The position numbers and the translations under genes are program-made. 18,669 nucleotides of DNA from an uncultured Dehalococcoidia bacterium (GTDB lineage Bacteria; Chloroflexota; Dehalococcoidia; Tepidiformales; Tepidiformaceae): NCBI GenBank assembly GCA_937954195.1, contig CALFYR010000197.1:1-18669 (forward strand), read 5' to 3'. The notes under the pieces are model-generated. The model saw only the letters and a program-made list of their open reading frames with translations. It was not told the origin of the DNA and made no database searches. Below, one piece after another: positions 1-6,467 of this stretch (positions are counted from its first letter, which is position 1; every line of letters begins with the position of its first letter).

Positions 1-1
1 G

Positions 2-292
2 ATAGGCCGGTTCCTCGAACACTCGCGGGTGTATTACTTCGAAAATGGCGGCGACCCGGAGTACTACATTGGCAGCGCGGACGTCATGAAACGAAACCTC
101 GATGAGCGCATTGAAGTGCTCGCCCCCATCCGCAATCAGGAGCACCGCCGCCACTTGCAGGAGCTTATCGAACTCATGCTGGCAGACCGGCGCCAGGGGT
201 GGGAACTGAAGGATGCGACGTGGTGGCGGGATCCTTCCGTTGCTGACGCAGGCACACACGCGACGCTCCTCGCTCGGGCGCCCTTCTCCTAG
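2..292 (+). CDS. ppk1: Polyphosphate kinase 1, C-terminal fragment
   Basis: This is the 3' end of a gene that begins left of the window; the frame is open from base 2 and 96 codons remain. The translated start, IGRFLEHSRVYYFENGGDP, and the following YIGSADVMKRNLDERIEVL stretch are the conserved C-terminal catalytic domain of PPK1. That enzyme reversibly moves the gamma phosphate of ATP onto inorganic polyphosphate. The His of LEHSR probably corresponds to the second conserved catalytic-site histidine of the family. The reading frame ends normally at TAG about 55 nt before argD. A GTG at 29 could be read as a start, but it lies inside the conserved motif, so it is internal. The N-terminal and head domains cannot be judged. 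Confidence 0.93.
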   Translation: MGRFLEHSRVYYFENGGDPEYYIGSADVMKRNLDERIEVLAPIRNQEHRRHLQELIELMLADRRQGWELKDATWWRDPSVADAGTHATLLARAPFS

Positions 293-346
293 GTTGTGTT
301 TCCTCCGCTCCCCGTGTGACATACGATGGGCGCCCGGAGGAATCAC

Positions 347-1549
347 ATGACTGATTGGGTCGCCGAAGAACATCGCTATCTCTTCCAGAACTACGGGCGC
401 CAGCCCATCGTGCTGGAGCGTGGCGAGGGCACCCGTGTGTGGGATTCCGATGGCAATGAGTACCTCGACTTCGTCGGAGGCGTCGCGGTCAACATCCTCG
501 GCCACAGCCATCCCGTGGTGGCCCGGGCGCTCAGCGAACAGGCAGCCACGCTCATCCACACGTCCAACCTGTTCTATACGAAGCCCATGATCGAATTGGC
601 GCGGCTCCTGGTGGACCATTCGTGCCTTGACCGGGTGTTTTTCTGCAACTCGGGAACGGAAGCCGTCGAAGGCGCCATCAAGTTGGCACGCCGATGGGGA
701 CACGACACGAAGAACGGCGCGTTCGAGATCATCACCACCCTCGACGGCTTCCATGGCCGGTCGATGGGTTCGCTCGCGGCGACAGGTAACGCGCGCTACC
801 AGGAACCGTTCGGCCCATTGCTGCCGGGGTTCCACATCGTGCCGTGGAACGACATGGACGCGATCAAGGCAGCCACAAGCGAAAAGACTGTGGCCGTGAT
901 GGTAGAACCCATTCAGGGCGAGGGCGGCGTGAACATGCCCGCCCCGGGTTACCTGCAGGCCATCCGTGATTGGTGCGATCAGCGGGGCTTGCTGCTCATT
1001 TTCGATGAAGTACAGACCGGCATCGGCCGGACCGGCAGCCTGTTCGCCTACGAACAGGAAGGTGTGGAACCGGACATCATGACGCTGGCGAAGGGCCTCG
1101 CTGGTGGCGTACCTATCGGTGCAGTGATGGCCCGGGATGAGATCGCGGCTCACCTGGTGAAAGGCGACCACGGCAGCACCTTCGGCGGAAACGCGCTCGC
1201 CACGGCTGCCGGCTACGCGACCGTGAAGCATGTGATCGATGAAGACCTTCCCGGCAAGGCCCGCGAGGCATCGGAGCGGCTGATGAACCGGCTGCGGTCG
1301 ATGGAGGACCGGCTCGACGTCGTCAACGAGGTCCGCGGCCGCGGTCTCCTCATCGCTGTGGGGTTCACCCGGGATTGCTCGGCCGATGTCGTCGATGCGT
1401 GCCGGCAGCGAGGGTTGCTGGCGAACAATGTGCGGCCCAACGCAATCCGCCTCATGCCTCCGCTCAACGTCTCCGCGGACGAAATTGATCGGGCCTGCGA
1501 CATCCTTGAGGAGGCCATCAAGGCGGCCACATCTGTCGGAGTGAAGTAA
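347..1549 (+). CDS. argD: Acetylornithine aminotransferase (class III PLP enzyme)
   Basis: Converts N-acetylglutamate semialdehyde to N-acetylornithine in arginine synthesis, using PLP and glutamate; ArgD often also serves as succinyldiaminopimelate aminotransferase in the lysine route. The 400-aa protein has the family length. The N-terminal block (YGRQPIVLERGEG, then YLDFVGGVAVNILGHSHP), FFCNSGTEAVEGAIKLAR, the PLP-contacting D220 in FDEVQTGIGRTG and the Schiff-base lysine K249 in TLAKGLAGGVPIGA are all visible. I chose the ATG at 347 because GGAGG (336-340) sits 6 nt upstream; the in-frame ATG at 326 has no ribosome site and adds seven non-conserved residues. TACGAT at 322-327 could be the -10 element of its own promoter. 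Another class III aminotransferase (ornithine or GABA) is possible, but the N-terminal block fits ArgD best, and argG lies 3 kb downstream. Confidence 0.93.
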   Translation: MTDWVAEEHRYLFQNYGRQPIVLERGEGTRVWDSDGNEYLDFVGGVAVNILGHSHPVVARALSEQAATLIHTSNLFYTKPMIELARLLVDHSCLDRVFFCNSGTEAVEGAIKLARRWGHDTKNGAFEIITTLDGFHGRSMGSLAATGNARYQEPFGPLLPGFHIVPWNDMDAIKAATSEKTVAVMVEPIQGEGGVNMPAPGYLQAIRDWCDQRGLLLIFDEVQTGIGRTGSLFAYEQEGVEPDIMTLAKGLAGGVPIGAVMARDEIAAHLVKGDHGSTFGGNALATAAGYATVKHVIDEDLPGKAREASERLMNRLRSMEDRLDVVNEVRGRGLLIAVGFTRDCSADVVDACRQRGLLANNVRPNAIRLMPPLNVSADEIDRACDILEEAIKAATSVGVK

Positions 1550-1568
1550 GCCAAGGCGGGAGTTAGCC

Positions 1569-2639
1569 ATGGGCGACGAATTTCGAGATTTCACGTTAGC
1601 CGCAGTGCAGGCGGTGCCGGTATTCCTGGACCGCGAGGCGAGCGTCGACAAGGCCTGTGGGCTAATCGAGCAGGCGGGCGCCGCGGGTGCGGACCTTGCC
1701 GTGTTTGGCGAAACGTGGGTCTCGGGCTACGCCTCGTTCGCGGCGTGGGCGAATCACCCTGCGTTCCGGGGATTACTGGAGCGGTTTGTCCTGAACGGCG
1801 TTGAGGTCCCCTCGCCGGCCACCGACGCACTCTGTGCCGCCGCCCGCCGAGCCGGTACTGACGTTGCGATCGGTATAGCCGAGAGGGACTCGACGACCGG
1901 GGGTTCCATCTACTGCACGCTGCTGTTCATCTCCCGCGAGGGCCGAATTCTCGGAAAGCACCGCAAGCTCAAGCCAACGATGTACGAACGGACGGTGTGG
2001 GGCGAAGGTGATGGCAGCTCGCTCGTCGTCTACGAGCGGCCGTATGGCCGACTCGGCGGATTGAACTGCTGGGAACACCAGATGGTGCTCCCAGGTTACG
2101 CGCTCATGAGCCAGGGACTCCAGGTGCACGCCGGCGTGTGGCCCGGCGGGACCTTCACACGGCAGGACATCCTTTCCCGGGCATTCGCGATGCAGTCCGC
2201 CGCCTATGTGGTCATGACGGGGGGCCTCATGCGCGAACAGGACATCCCGGATGATCTGCGCGAGATGGCCATGCGGTTCGGCGACCAGTTCCGGCACATC
2301 ATCACTCCGCTCGATGGGTGCTCGGGAATCATTGGGCCGGATGGCAACTACCTCGCGGGCCCGGTGGTGAACGAGGAGACGATCCTGACGGCGCGCGGGA
2401 ACCCTGGCACGGTGATGTTTCAGAAGATGATTGCCGACCACGCGGGCCATTACACACGTCCCGACGTGTTTGACTTCCGGGTTAACCGCCAGCCGAAGCG
2501 CATCGTGGCATTCGAAGACGGGGCCGCCGCCGAAATCCACGGGGGCATTTCGAACGGTTCCCTGCGTTCAGCGGAGGACCTGGCGGGGGCTATCCACGAC
2601 CGCCGGACAGACTTCGAATTCGTCGAGAGAGACCGCTGA
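1569..2639 (+). CDS. Nitrilase (carbon-nitrogen hydrolase superfamily)
   Basis: Cytoplasmic hydrolase of the nitrilase branch, expected to turn a nitrile into a carboxylic acid and ammonia. The 356-aa protein shows the full triad: E48 (FGETW), K133 (HRKLKPT) and C167 (LNCWEHQ). The HRKLKPTMYERTVWGEGDG block and the length are typical of true nitrilases and cyanide-hydrolysing relatives rather than shorter amidases such as beta-ureidopropionase. The substrate cannot be told from sequence. The start ATG has GGGAG (1558-1562) 6 nt upstream. It follows argD by 19 nt and abuts the next gene without a gap, so the three are probably cotranscribed. A direct tie to arginine synthesis is not evident. 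Confidence 0.9.
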   Translation: MGDEFRDFTLAAVQAVPVFLDREASVDKACGLIEQAGAAGADLAVFGETWVSGYASFAAWANHPAFRGLLERFVLNGVEVPSPATDALCAAARRAGTDVAIGIAERDSTTGGSIYCTLLFISREGRILGKHRKLKPTMYERTVWGEGDGSSLVVYERPYGRLGGLNCWEHQMVLPGYALMSQGLQVHAGVWPGGTFTRQDILSRAFAMQSAAYVVMTGGLMREQDIPDDLREMAMRFGDQFRHIITPLDGCSGIIGPDGNYLAGPVVNEETILTARGNPGTVMFQKMIADHAGHYTRPDVFDFRVNRQPKRIVAFEDGAAAEIHGGISNGSLRSAEDLAGAIHDRRTDFEFVERDR

Positions 2640-2996
2640 ATGTGGATCGCGTTTATGGCCATGGCATTTGCCGGAGTCGCGCTCATCACGATCGGCTGGC
2701 TTGGCTGGCAGGGCCGGCTCAAGCGCCAGTCGCTGGCGGGAATCAGGACGCCATACAGCATGGCGAACGATGAGCGCTGGATCGCCGTCCACAAACACGG
2801 TGCGCCGTACATGATCTTCGGGGGCGTGGCAGCGGTAGCCATGTGCCTGTCGTTGCTTCCGTTCGCGATCGCGGGCCAGCTCCCTGATGCGTTTGCGGCA
2901 ACGATGGCGCTTCTGATCGCCGGTCTGGTGCTTCTCAGCGCGCTCGCTTCGTGGTGGTACGGGGTACGCGGAGCGAAGGCGGAACTCGGCGGTTAG
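2640..2996 (+). CDS. Short SdpI-family integral membrane protein
   Basis: A 118-aa membrane protein resembling the C-terminal domain of the SdpI/YhfL family, named after the Bacillus immunity protein against the SdpC toxin. The signature is the cytoplasmic GIRTPYSMANDERWIAVHKH segment (about residues 34-54) between hydrophobic helices at about 2-22, 58-82 and 86-108. Classical SdpI has additional N-terminal membrane segments; this is the short form holding only the family domain. The ATG begins on the base right after the nitrilase TGA, which suggests translational coupling. No toxin gene is visible nearby, so an immunity role is not supported; the family is broad and mostly uncharacterised. 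Confidence 0.75.
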   Translation: MWIAFMAMAFAGVALITIGWLGWQGRLKRQSLAGIRTPYSMANDERWIAVHKHGAPYMIFGGVAAVAMCLSLLPFAIAGQLPDAFAATMALLIAGLVLLSALASWWYGVRGAKAELGG

Positions 2997-3002
2997 CGTT
3001 GG

Positions 3003-3019
3003 TTTGACGAAGCGTCAAA
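3003..3019. promoter_or_regulatory. Perfect palindrome before acyl-CoA dehydrogenase, candidate TetR operator
   Basis: TTTGACGAAGCGTCAAA has perfect 7-bp arms around a 3-bp centre. It lies 50 nt upstream of the acyl-CoA dehydrogenase start, in the 72-nt gap after the SdpI-like gene. The left arm contains TTGACG (3004-3009), a 5 of 6 match to the -35 consensus, so a bound protein would block the promoter. The -10 partner is weak. The natural candidate binder is the TetR protein encoded just beyond the dehydrogenase. The palindrome is seen; the pairing with the regulator is inference. Confidence 0.55.
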
Positions 3020-3068
3020 AATAACCCAGAGTCACTCCCAACTTCGAATCGAGATCAGGGGCACGGAC

Positions 3069-4187
3069 GTGGACTTCAACCTCTCGCCTGAACAACGGGA
3101 ATTCCAGAAGGTGGTCAACACCTTCGTCGACAACCTTCCGAAGCCAGACGCTCCGGAATTCGATGAGACGCTTCGCAAGGGACTGGCCGATCGGGGCTGG
3201 CTGGCGCTCGCCTGGCCGAAGGAATACGGCGGGCTCGGCGCGACTCCTATGCAGCAGATGGTGTTCAACGAGATCATGGGCTACCGGCGCATCCGAGCCT
3301 CCAGCATGGGCACCATGTGGGTTGGCCCGGCTTTGATGGTCTACGGATCAGAAGAGCAAAAAGAGCGCTGGCTCCCCAAAATCGTCACGGGTGAGGATGT
3401 CTGGTGCACGCTTTACTCGGAGCCGGGTGCCGGCTCTGACCTTGCGGCGCTGCAGACCCGCGCGATCAAGGACGGAGACGAGTACGTGGTGAGCGGCCAG
3501 AAGATCTGGACATCCGGCGCGCATCGCTCGAACTGGGGCTGGCTGGCGGCCCGCCCGGATCCCGCCGCTCCGAAACACCGCGGCATCTCGATGTTCTGCC
3601 TGCGCATGGACAGCCCCGGAATCACGGTGCGGCCGCTCGTGAACATGACAGGCAACCACGAGTTCAACGAGGTGTTCTTCGATAACGTTCGGATACCGGC
3701 GTCGCAACGGATCGGCGAAGAGAACCGCGGGTGGTACACGCTGGCGGTCGCCCTCGACTTCGAACGATCATCTATCGGTTCTACCTCCGGAGCCCGCCGG
3801 TCGCTGGACGACTTCATTGGAGACATAAAGGCTGGCAAGGGCCGGCTGAACGAAGGCACGCGCGGCCGCCTGGTCGATGCGGTGGTTGCCGCGCAAGTGC
3901 TTCGCTTCATTGGCTATCGCATCGCCGCGGAACAGGAGAAGACCGGGACGGCGCCGACGCTCCTCGCACAAATGGCCAAGCTGTGCGCGATGGAACTGAA
4001 CCAGAAGATCACGGGGCTCACCATGCAGGTATTTGGCATGGCCGCCCAGGCGCATCAGCCGGAATCTGACATTGAGGGCTACACCCACGGGTACCTGCGT
4101 TCGGTGGCGAACACCATCGAGGGCGGGACAAGCGAAATCCAGCGGAATGTCATCGCGACGCGTGGGTTGGGACTGCCCCGGGGCTAG
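3069..4187 (+). CDS. Acyl-CoA dehydrogenase (FadE-like, FAD-dependent)
   Basis: Flavoprotein that introduces the alpha-beta double bond into an acyl-CoA thioester and passes electrons to ETF. The 372-aa protein begins with the family N-terminal pattern MDFNLSPEQREFQ. It carries the FAD and substrate segment WCTLYSEPGAGSDLAALQ (about residues 114-131), VSGQKIWTSGAH, and the C-terminal IEGGTSEIQRNVIATRGLGLPR, where E351 is at the catalytic-base position of the family. It resembles the actinobacterial FadE group often tied to sterol or branched side-chain degradation, but the substrate is unknown. The start is GTG with AGGGG (3057-3061) 7 nt upstream. A palindrome at 3003-3019 overlaps the probable promoter. 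The stop overlaps that of the convergent TetR gene within CTAG. Confidence 0.92.
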   Translation: MDFNLSPEQREFQKVVNTFVDNLPKPDAPEFDETLRKGLADRGWLALAWPKEYGGLGATPMQQMVFNEIMGYRRIRASSMGTMWVGPALMVYGSEEQKERWLPKIVTGEDVWCTLYSEPGAGSDLAALQTRAIKDGDEYVVSGQKIWTSGAHRSNWGWLAARPDPAAPKHRGISMFCLRMDSPGITVRPLVNMTGNHEFNEVFFDNVRIPASQRIGEENRGWYTLAVALDFERSSIGSTSGARRSLDDFIGDIKAGKGRLNEGTRGRLVDAVVAAQVLRFIGYRIAAEQEKTGTAPTLLAQMAKLCAMELNQKITGLTMQVFGMAAQAHQPESDIEGYTHGYLRSVANTIEGGTSEIQRNVIATRGLGLPRG

Positions 4188-4768
4188 CCAGCTGACCGCA
4201 GTGATTGGACCGCCATCTCGGCGTAGATATCCGCGATCTGAGTGGTCGTGAGGGAACCTTCCTCGCGGTACCAGATCGTGAGGTAGTGACACATTCCAAT
4301 GATGCCGAGCGACGCGATCGCCGCGTTCACGGCCCGGAACTCGCCGCAGGAAATACCTTGCTCGATTACATCACGGACGTGGCGCGTGAAGGCGCGCTGC
4401 TGTTCGTGGAGTTCCTCGGTGGCCGTGTCCTGGACGTCATCGACCGAGGTGATCTGGAGCCACATCTTCGATTCCGGGAAGTATCGCTGGAAGTGGCGGA
4501 TATGGACCCGAACGAGTTCGGCGAGCCGCTGCGAGGGAGTGCCCTCCGCCGTCGCAACCTGGGCTGCTTCCTCGACCAGCATGCGGACCCGCCGAATCTG
4601 GATTAGCGCGCGCAGTTCGGCCTTGCCAGAGACGTGGTAGTACAGAGCGCTCCGCGCCGTCCCGAGTTCGGCAGCGATGTCATCGAGGCTGGTGGCTTCG
4701 TAGCCCTTGGCGCTGAAGAGCGCGGCTGCGGCATCGATGATCTGGTCGCGGTCACGGATCTTGGTCAC
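4184..4768 (-). CDS. TetR-family transcriptional regulator
   Basis: A 194-aa regulator with the TetR N-terminal helix-turn-helix at about residues 27-46 (TSLDDIAAELGTARSALYYH). The ligand domain (VHIRHFQRYFPESKMWLQI) is of the type found in KstR2/FadR-like regulators that respond to acyl-CoA thioesters. It is convergent with the acyl-CoA dehydrogenase, and their stops overlap, so it probably represses that gene through the palindrome at 3003-3019. The start is GTG (plus-strand 4766-4768). There is no Shine-Dalgarno, but TACACT lies 7 nt upstream on its strand, suggesting a leaderless mRNA. I see no copy of the palindrome before this gene, so autoregulation by the same site is not supported. 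Confidence 0.9.
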   Translation of the reverse strand: MTKIRDRDQIIDAAAALFSAKGYEATSLDDIAAELGTARSALYYHVSGKAELRALIQIRRVRMLVEEAAQVATAEGTPSQRLAELVRVHIRHFQRYFPESKMWLQITSVDDVQDTATEELHEQQRAFTRHVRDVIEQGISCGEFRAVNAAIASLGIIGMCHYLTIWYREEGSLTTTQIADIYAEMAVQSLRSAG

Positions 4769-4776
4769 GGTCGGGA

Positions 4777-4782
4777 GTGTAC
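4777..4782 (-). promoter_or_regulatory. Candidate -10 element of the tetR promoter (leaderless start)
   Basis: On the minus strand TACACT is followed by 7 bases and then the GTG start at 4768. A transcription start 6-8 nt after the -10 would fall at or next to the start codon. No ribosome binding site is present, consistent with leaderless translation. No good -35 was found. Confidence 0.4.
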
Positions 4783-4847
4783 CCCGGTCGGCGGTTCGAG
4801 TCCCGCCGCTTCGTTCCCCGGATGGCGCTGAGCCGCGATACTGTCGG

Positions 4848-4853
4848 TACCAT
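4848..4853 (+). promoter_or_regulatory. Candidate -10 element before argG
   Basis: TACCAT fits the TANNNT form seen before other genes here. It places the transcript start near 4860, giving a leader of about 13 nt that contains GGGAAG (4863-4868) before the GTG at 4873. No convincing -35. The spacing mirrors TACGAT and GGAGG before argD. Weak evidence by itself, but it supports the downstream start choice. Confidence 0.3.
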
Positions 4854-4872
4854 TGCGTCTCCGGGAAGTGCC

Positions 4873-6126
4873 GTGCCGAAACTCATCCTCGCCTACTCGG
4901 GTGGTCTTGATACCACCACCGCCATCAAGTGGCTGACGGTCGAACAGGGCTACGAAGTGATTGCCTTGAACATCGACGTCGGCAAGAGCCGCGAGCAGCC
5001 GGTCGTGGAGTCCCGCGGCATGGCCGCCGGGGCACTCAAAGTGCGGGTCATCGATGCCCGGGAGGACTTCCTTCGGTACTTCGCCTTTCCCGCGCTCGCA
5101 GCGGGCGCGGTGTACCAGGACCAGTACCCGCTCGCGACGGCGCTCGCGCGCCCGCTGATGGCGAAATTGCTGGTCGATGTGGCGCACGAAGAGGGCGCCA
5201 CCGCGGTGGCCCACGGTTGCACTGGCAAAGGAAACGACCAGGTGCGCTTCGACGTCGGTATCCAGACGCTCAATCCTTCGCTGAGCATCGTGGCCCCGAC
5301 GCGCGAGAATGCGATGGCCCGGGATTACCAGATTGAGTACCTCCGCCAGCATGGCGTCGACATCCCGTGGGGCGAAAAAGGCCCGTACAGCATTGACGAG
5401 AACATCTGGGGCCGCAGCGCCGAGGCCGGAGTCCTCGAGGATCCCTGGAACGAACCGCCGCCCGATGCCTACGAATGGACCCGCGACCCTGAAGCGGCGC
5501 CTTCGACTCCTGAATACGTCGAGATCGAGTACGAATCTGGAATGCCAGTCCGGCTCAACGGCGAAGAACTCGGCCCGGTAGCGCTCGTGGAGCGCCTGAA
5601 TGACCTCGGCGGCTTGCATGGCGTTGGCCGAATCGACCACGTGGAGGACCGGCTGGTAGGGATTAAGAGCCGCGAGGTCTACGAAGCTCCTGCTGGGGTC
5701 ATCCTCCACACGGCGCATCGCGCGATTGAGACGCTGACGCTTTCAAAGTCTCAGATTCGGCTGAAGAAGCAGATCGCGCTCGAATATGCAGAACTGATTT
5801 ACAACGGGCTCTGGTTCAGCGCGCACCACCAGGATGTCGCGGCGTACATGGCGAGCACACAGCGGCATGTCACGGGTACCGTCCGGATGAAGCTGCATCG
5901 CGGAAAGGCAATTGTCGCGGGCCGGAAAGCGGTGAATTCGCTGTACGACCGCGGTCTCGCTACCTATGATCGCGGCGACACCTATGACCAGTCTGCAGCG
6001 GTCGGGTTTATCAACATCTGGGGCCTGCAGACCAGAACCCAGGTACGCACCCAGTTGCTGGGCGAACTGCCCAGCGCACTTACCATCGCCATGCCAAAGC
6101 AGGTCGATCAGGAGTCGGAAGCATGA
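4873..6126 (+). CDS. argG: Argininosuccinate synthase
   Basis: Joins citrulline and aspartate with ATP to form argininosuccinate, the penultimate step of arginine synthesis. The 417-aa protein opens with the N-type ATP pyrophosphatase P-loop AYSGGLDTT (S9-G10-G11-L12-D13). It continues with IALNIDVGK and with AHGCTGKGNDQVRF (residues 113-126), the citrulline/aspartate-binding region; ADRKAVNSLYDRGLAT-like residues mark the C-terminal helix. I chose the GTG at 4873 (VPKLILAYSGG) because conserved sequence begins there and GGGAAG lies 4 nt upstream. The in-frame ATG at 4822 would add 17 non-conserved residues and span a likely -10. It is divergent from tetR; its last bases overlap the next start (ATGA), so the downstream gene is probably coupled. 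Confidence 0.95.
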   Translation: MPKLILAYSGGLDTTTAIKWLTVEQGYEVIALNIDVGKSREQPVVESRGMAAGALKVRVIDAREDFLRYFAFPALAAGAVYQDQYPLATALARPLMAKLLVDVAHEEGATAVAHGCTGKGNDQVRFDVGIQTLNPSLSIVAPTRENAMARDYQIEYLRQHGVDIPWGEKGPYSIDENIWGRSAEAGVLEDPWNEPPPDAYEWTRDPEAAPSTPEYVEIEYESGMPVRLNGEELGPVALVERLNDLGGLHGVGRIDHVEDRLVGIKSREVYEAPAGVILHTAHRAIETLTLSKSQIRLKKQIALEYAELIYNGLWFSAHHQDVAAYMASTQRHVTGTVRMKLHRGKAIVAGRKAVNSLYDRGLATYDRGDTYDQSAAVGFINIWGLQTRTQVRTQLLGELPSALTIAMPKQVDQESEA

Positions 6127-6467
6127 CAACGGCGCCGCTGTCGGTTGAGCTGTACTACCAGGGGCCGGGAATCGCCACGGAAACGTGGGGGTTCACGCAG
6201 GCAAATTTCCTTGTCGCCCTGCCCGGCCGGGCCGATAAGGAGAGCGCAATCCTCCTGAATGATCCGGCTGCGAGAATGCTGGCCAGCGAACTCGGCATCG
6301 AAGACAACCAGGAGAACCGCGAGCGGTTGGCCCGGGCGGCCGGCGAAGCGTGGATTCCGCAGCTCGCGGAACGGGAGCCGTCGATAGATTCGCTCATCAC
6401 GGTCTCGGTGGCGTTCTTGAATCAGCATCCGGAGGTTGTTGCTGGCATCAAGAAGGCGATGGCGTGA
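6123..6467 (+). CDS. Small protein of unknown function coupled to argG
   Basis: A 114-aa soluble, mildly acidic protein I do not recognise. It has no membrane segment, signal peptide or cysteine. The first third looks like beta strands (SVELYYQGPGIATETWGF); the rest is predicted helical (AARMLASELGIEDNQENRERLARAAGEAW), ending with VSVAFLNQHPEVVAGIKKAMA. The ATG overlaps the argG stop by 4 nt, and its own TGA overlaps the GTG of the alpha-glucosidase by 4 nt. It is therefore almost certainly a real, cotranslated gene. Function cannot be assigned from its neighbours, which belong to unrelated pathways. Confidence 0.75.
   Translation: MTTAPLSVELYYQGPGIATETWGFTQANFLVALPGRADKESAILLNDPAARMLASELGIEDNQENRERLARAAGEAWIPQLAEREPSIDSLITVSVAFLNQHPEVVAGIKKAMA

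Noticed and set aside
326..346. Upstream ATG extension of argD
   Set aside because: No ribosome site before 326, and GGAGG falls inside the extension at the right distance for the ATG at 347.
4789..4808. CGGCGG-TTCGAGTC-CCGCCG hairpin resembling a tRNA T-arm
   Set aside because: The stem needs an 8-nt loop; the canonical 7-nt T loop leaves a mismatch in the stem. No acceptor, D or anticodon arm is possible, because the preceding sequence is the tetR coding region. It could be a chance hairpin in the tetR-argG gap.
4765..5718. 317-aa open frame antisense to argG
   Set aside because: A long frame in a high-GC region opposite a well-conserved gene; no recognisable domain and no ribosome site. 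Third-position GC bias explains it.
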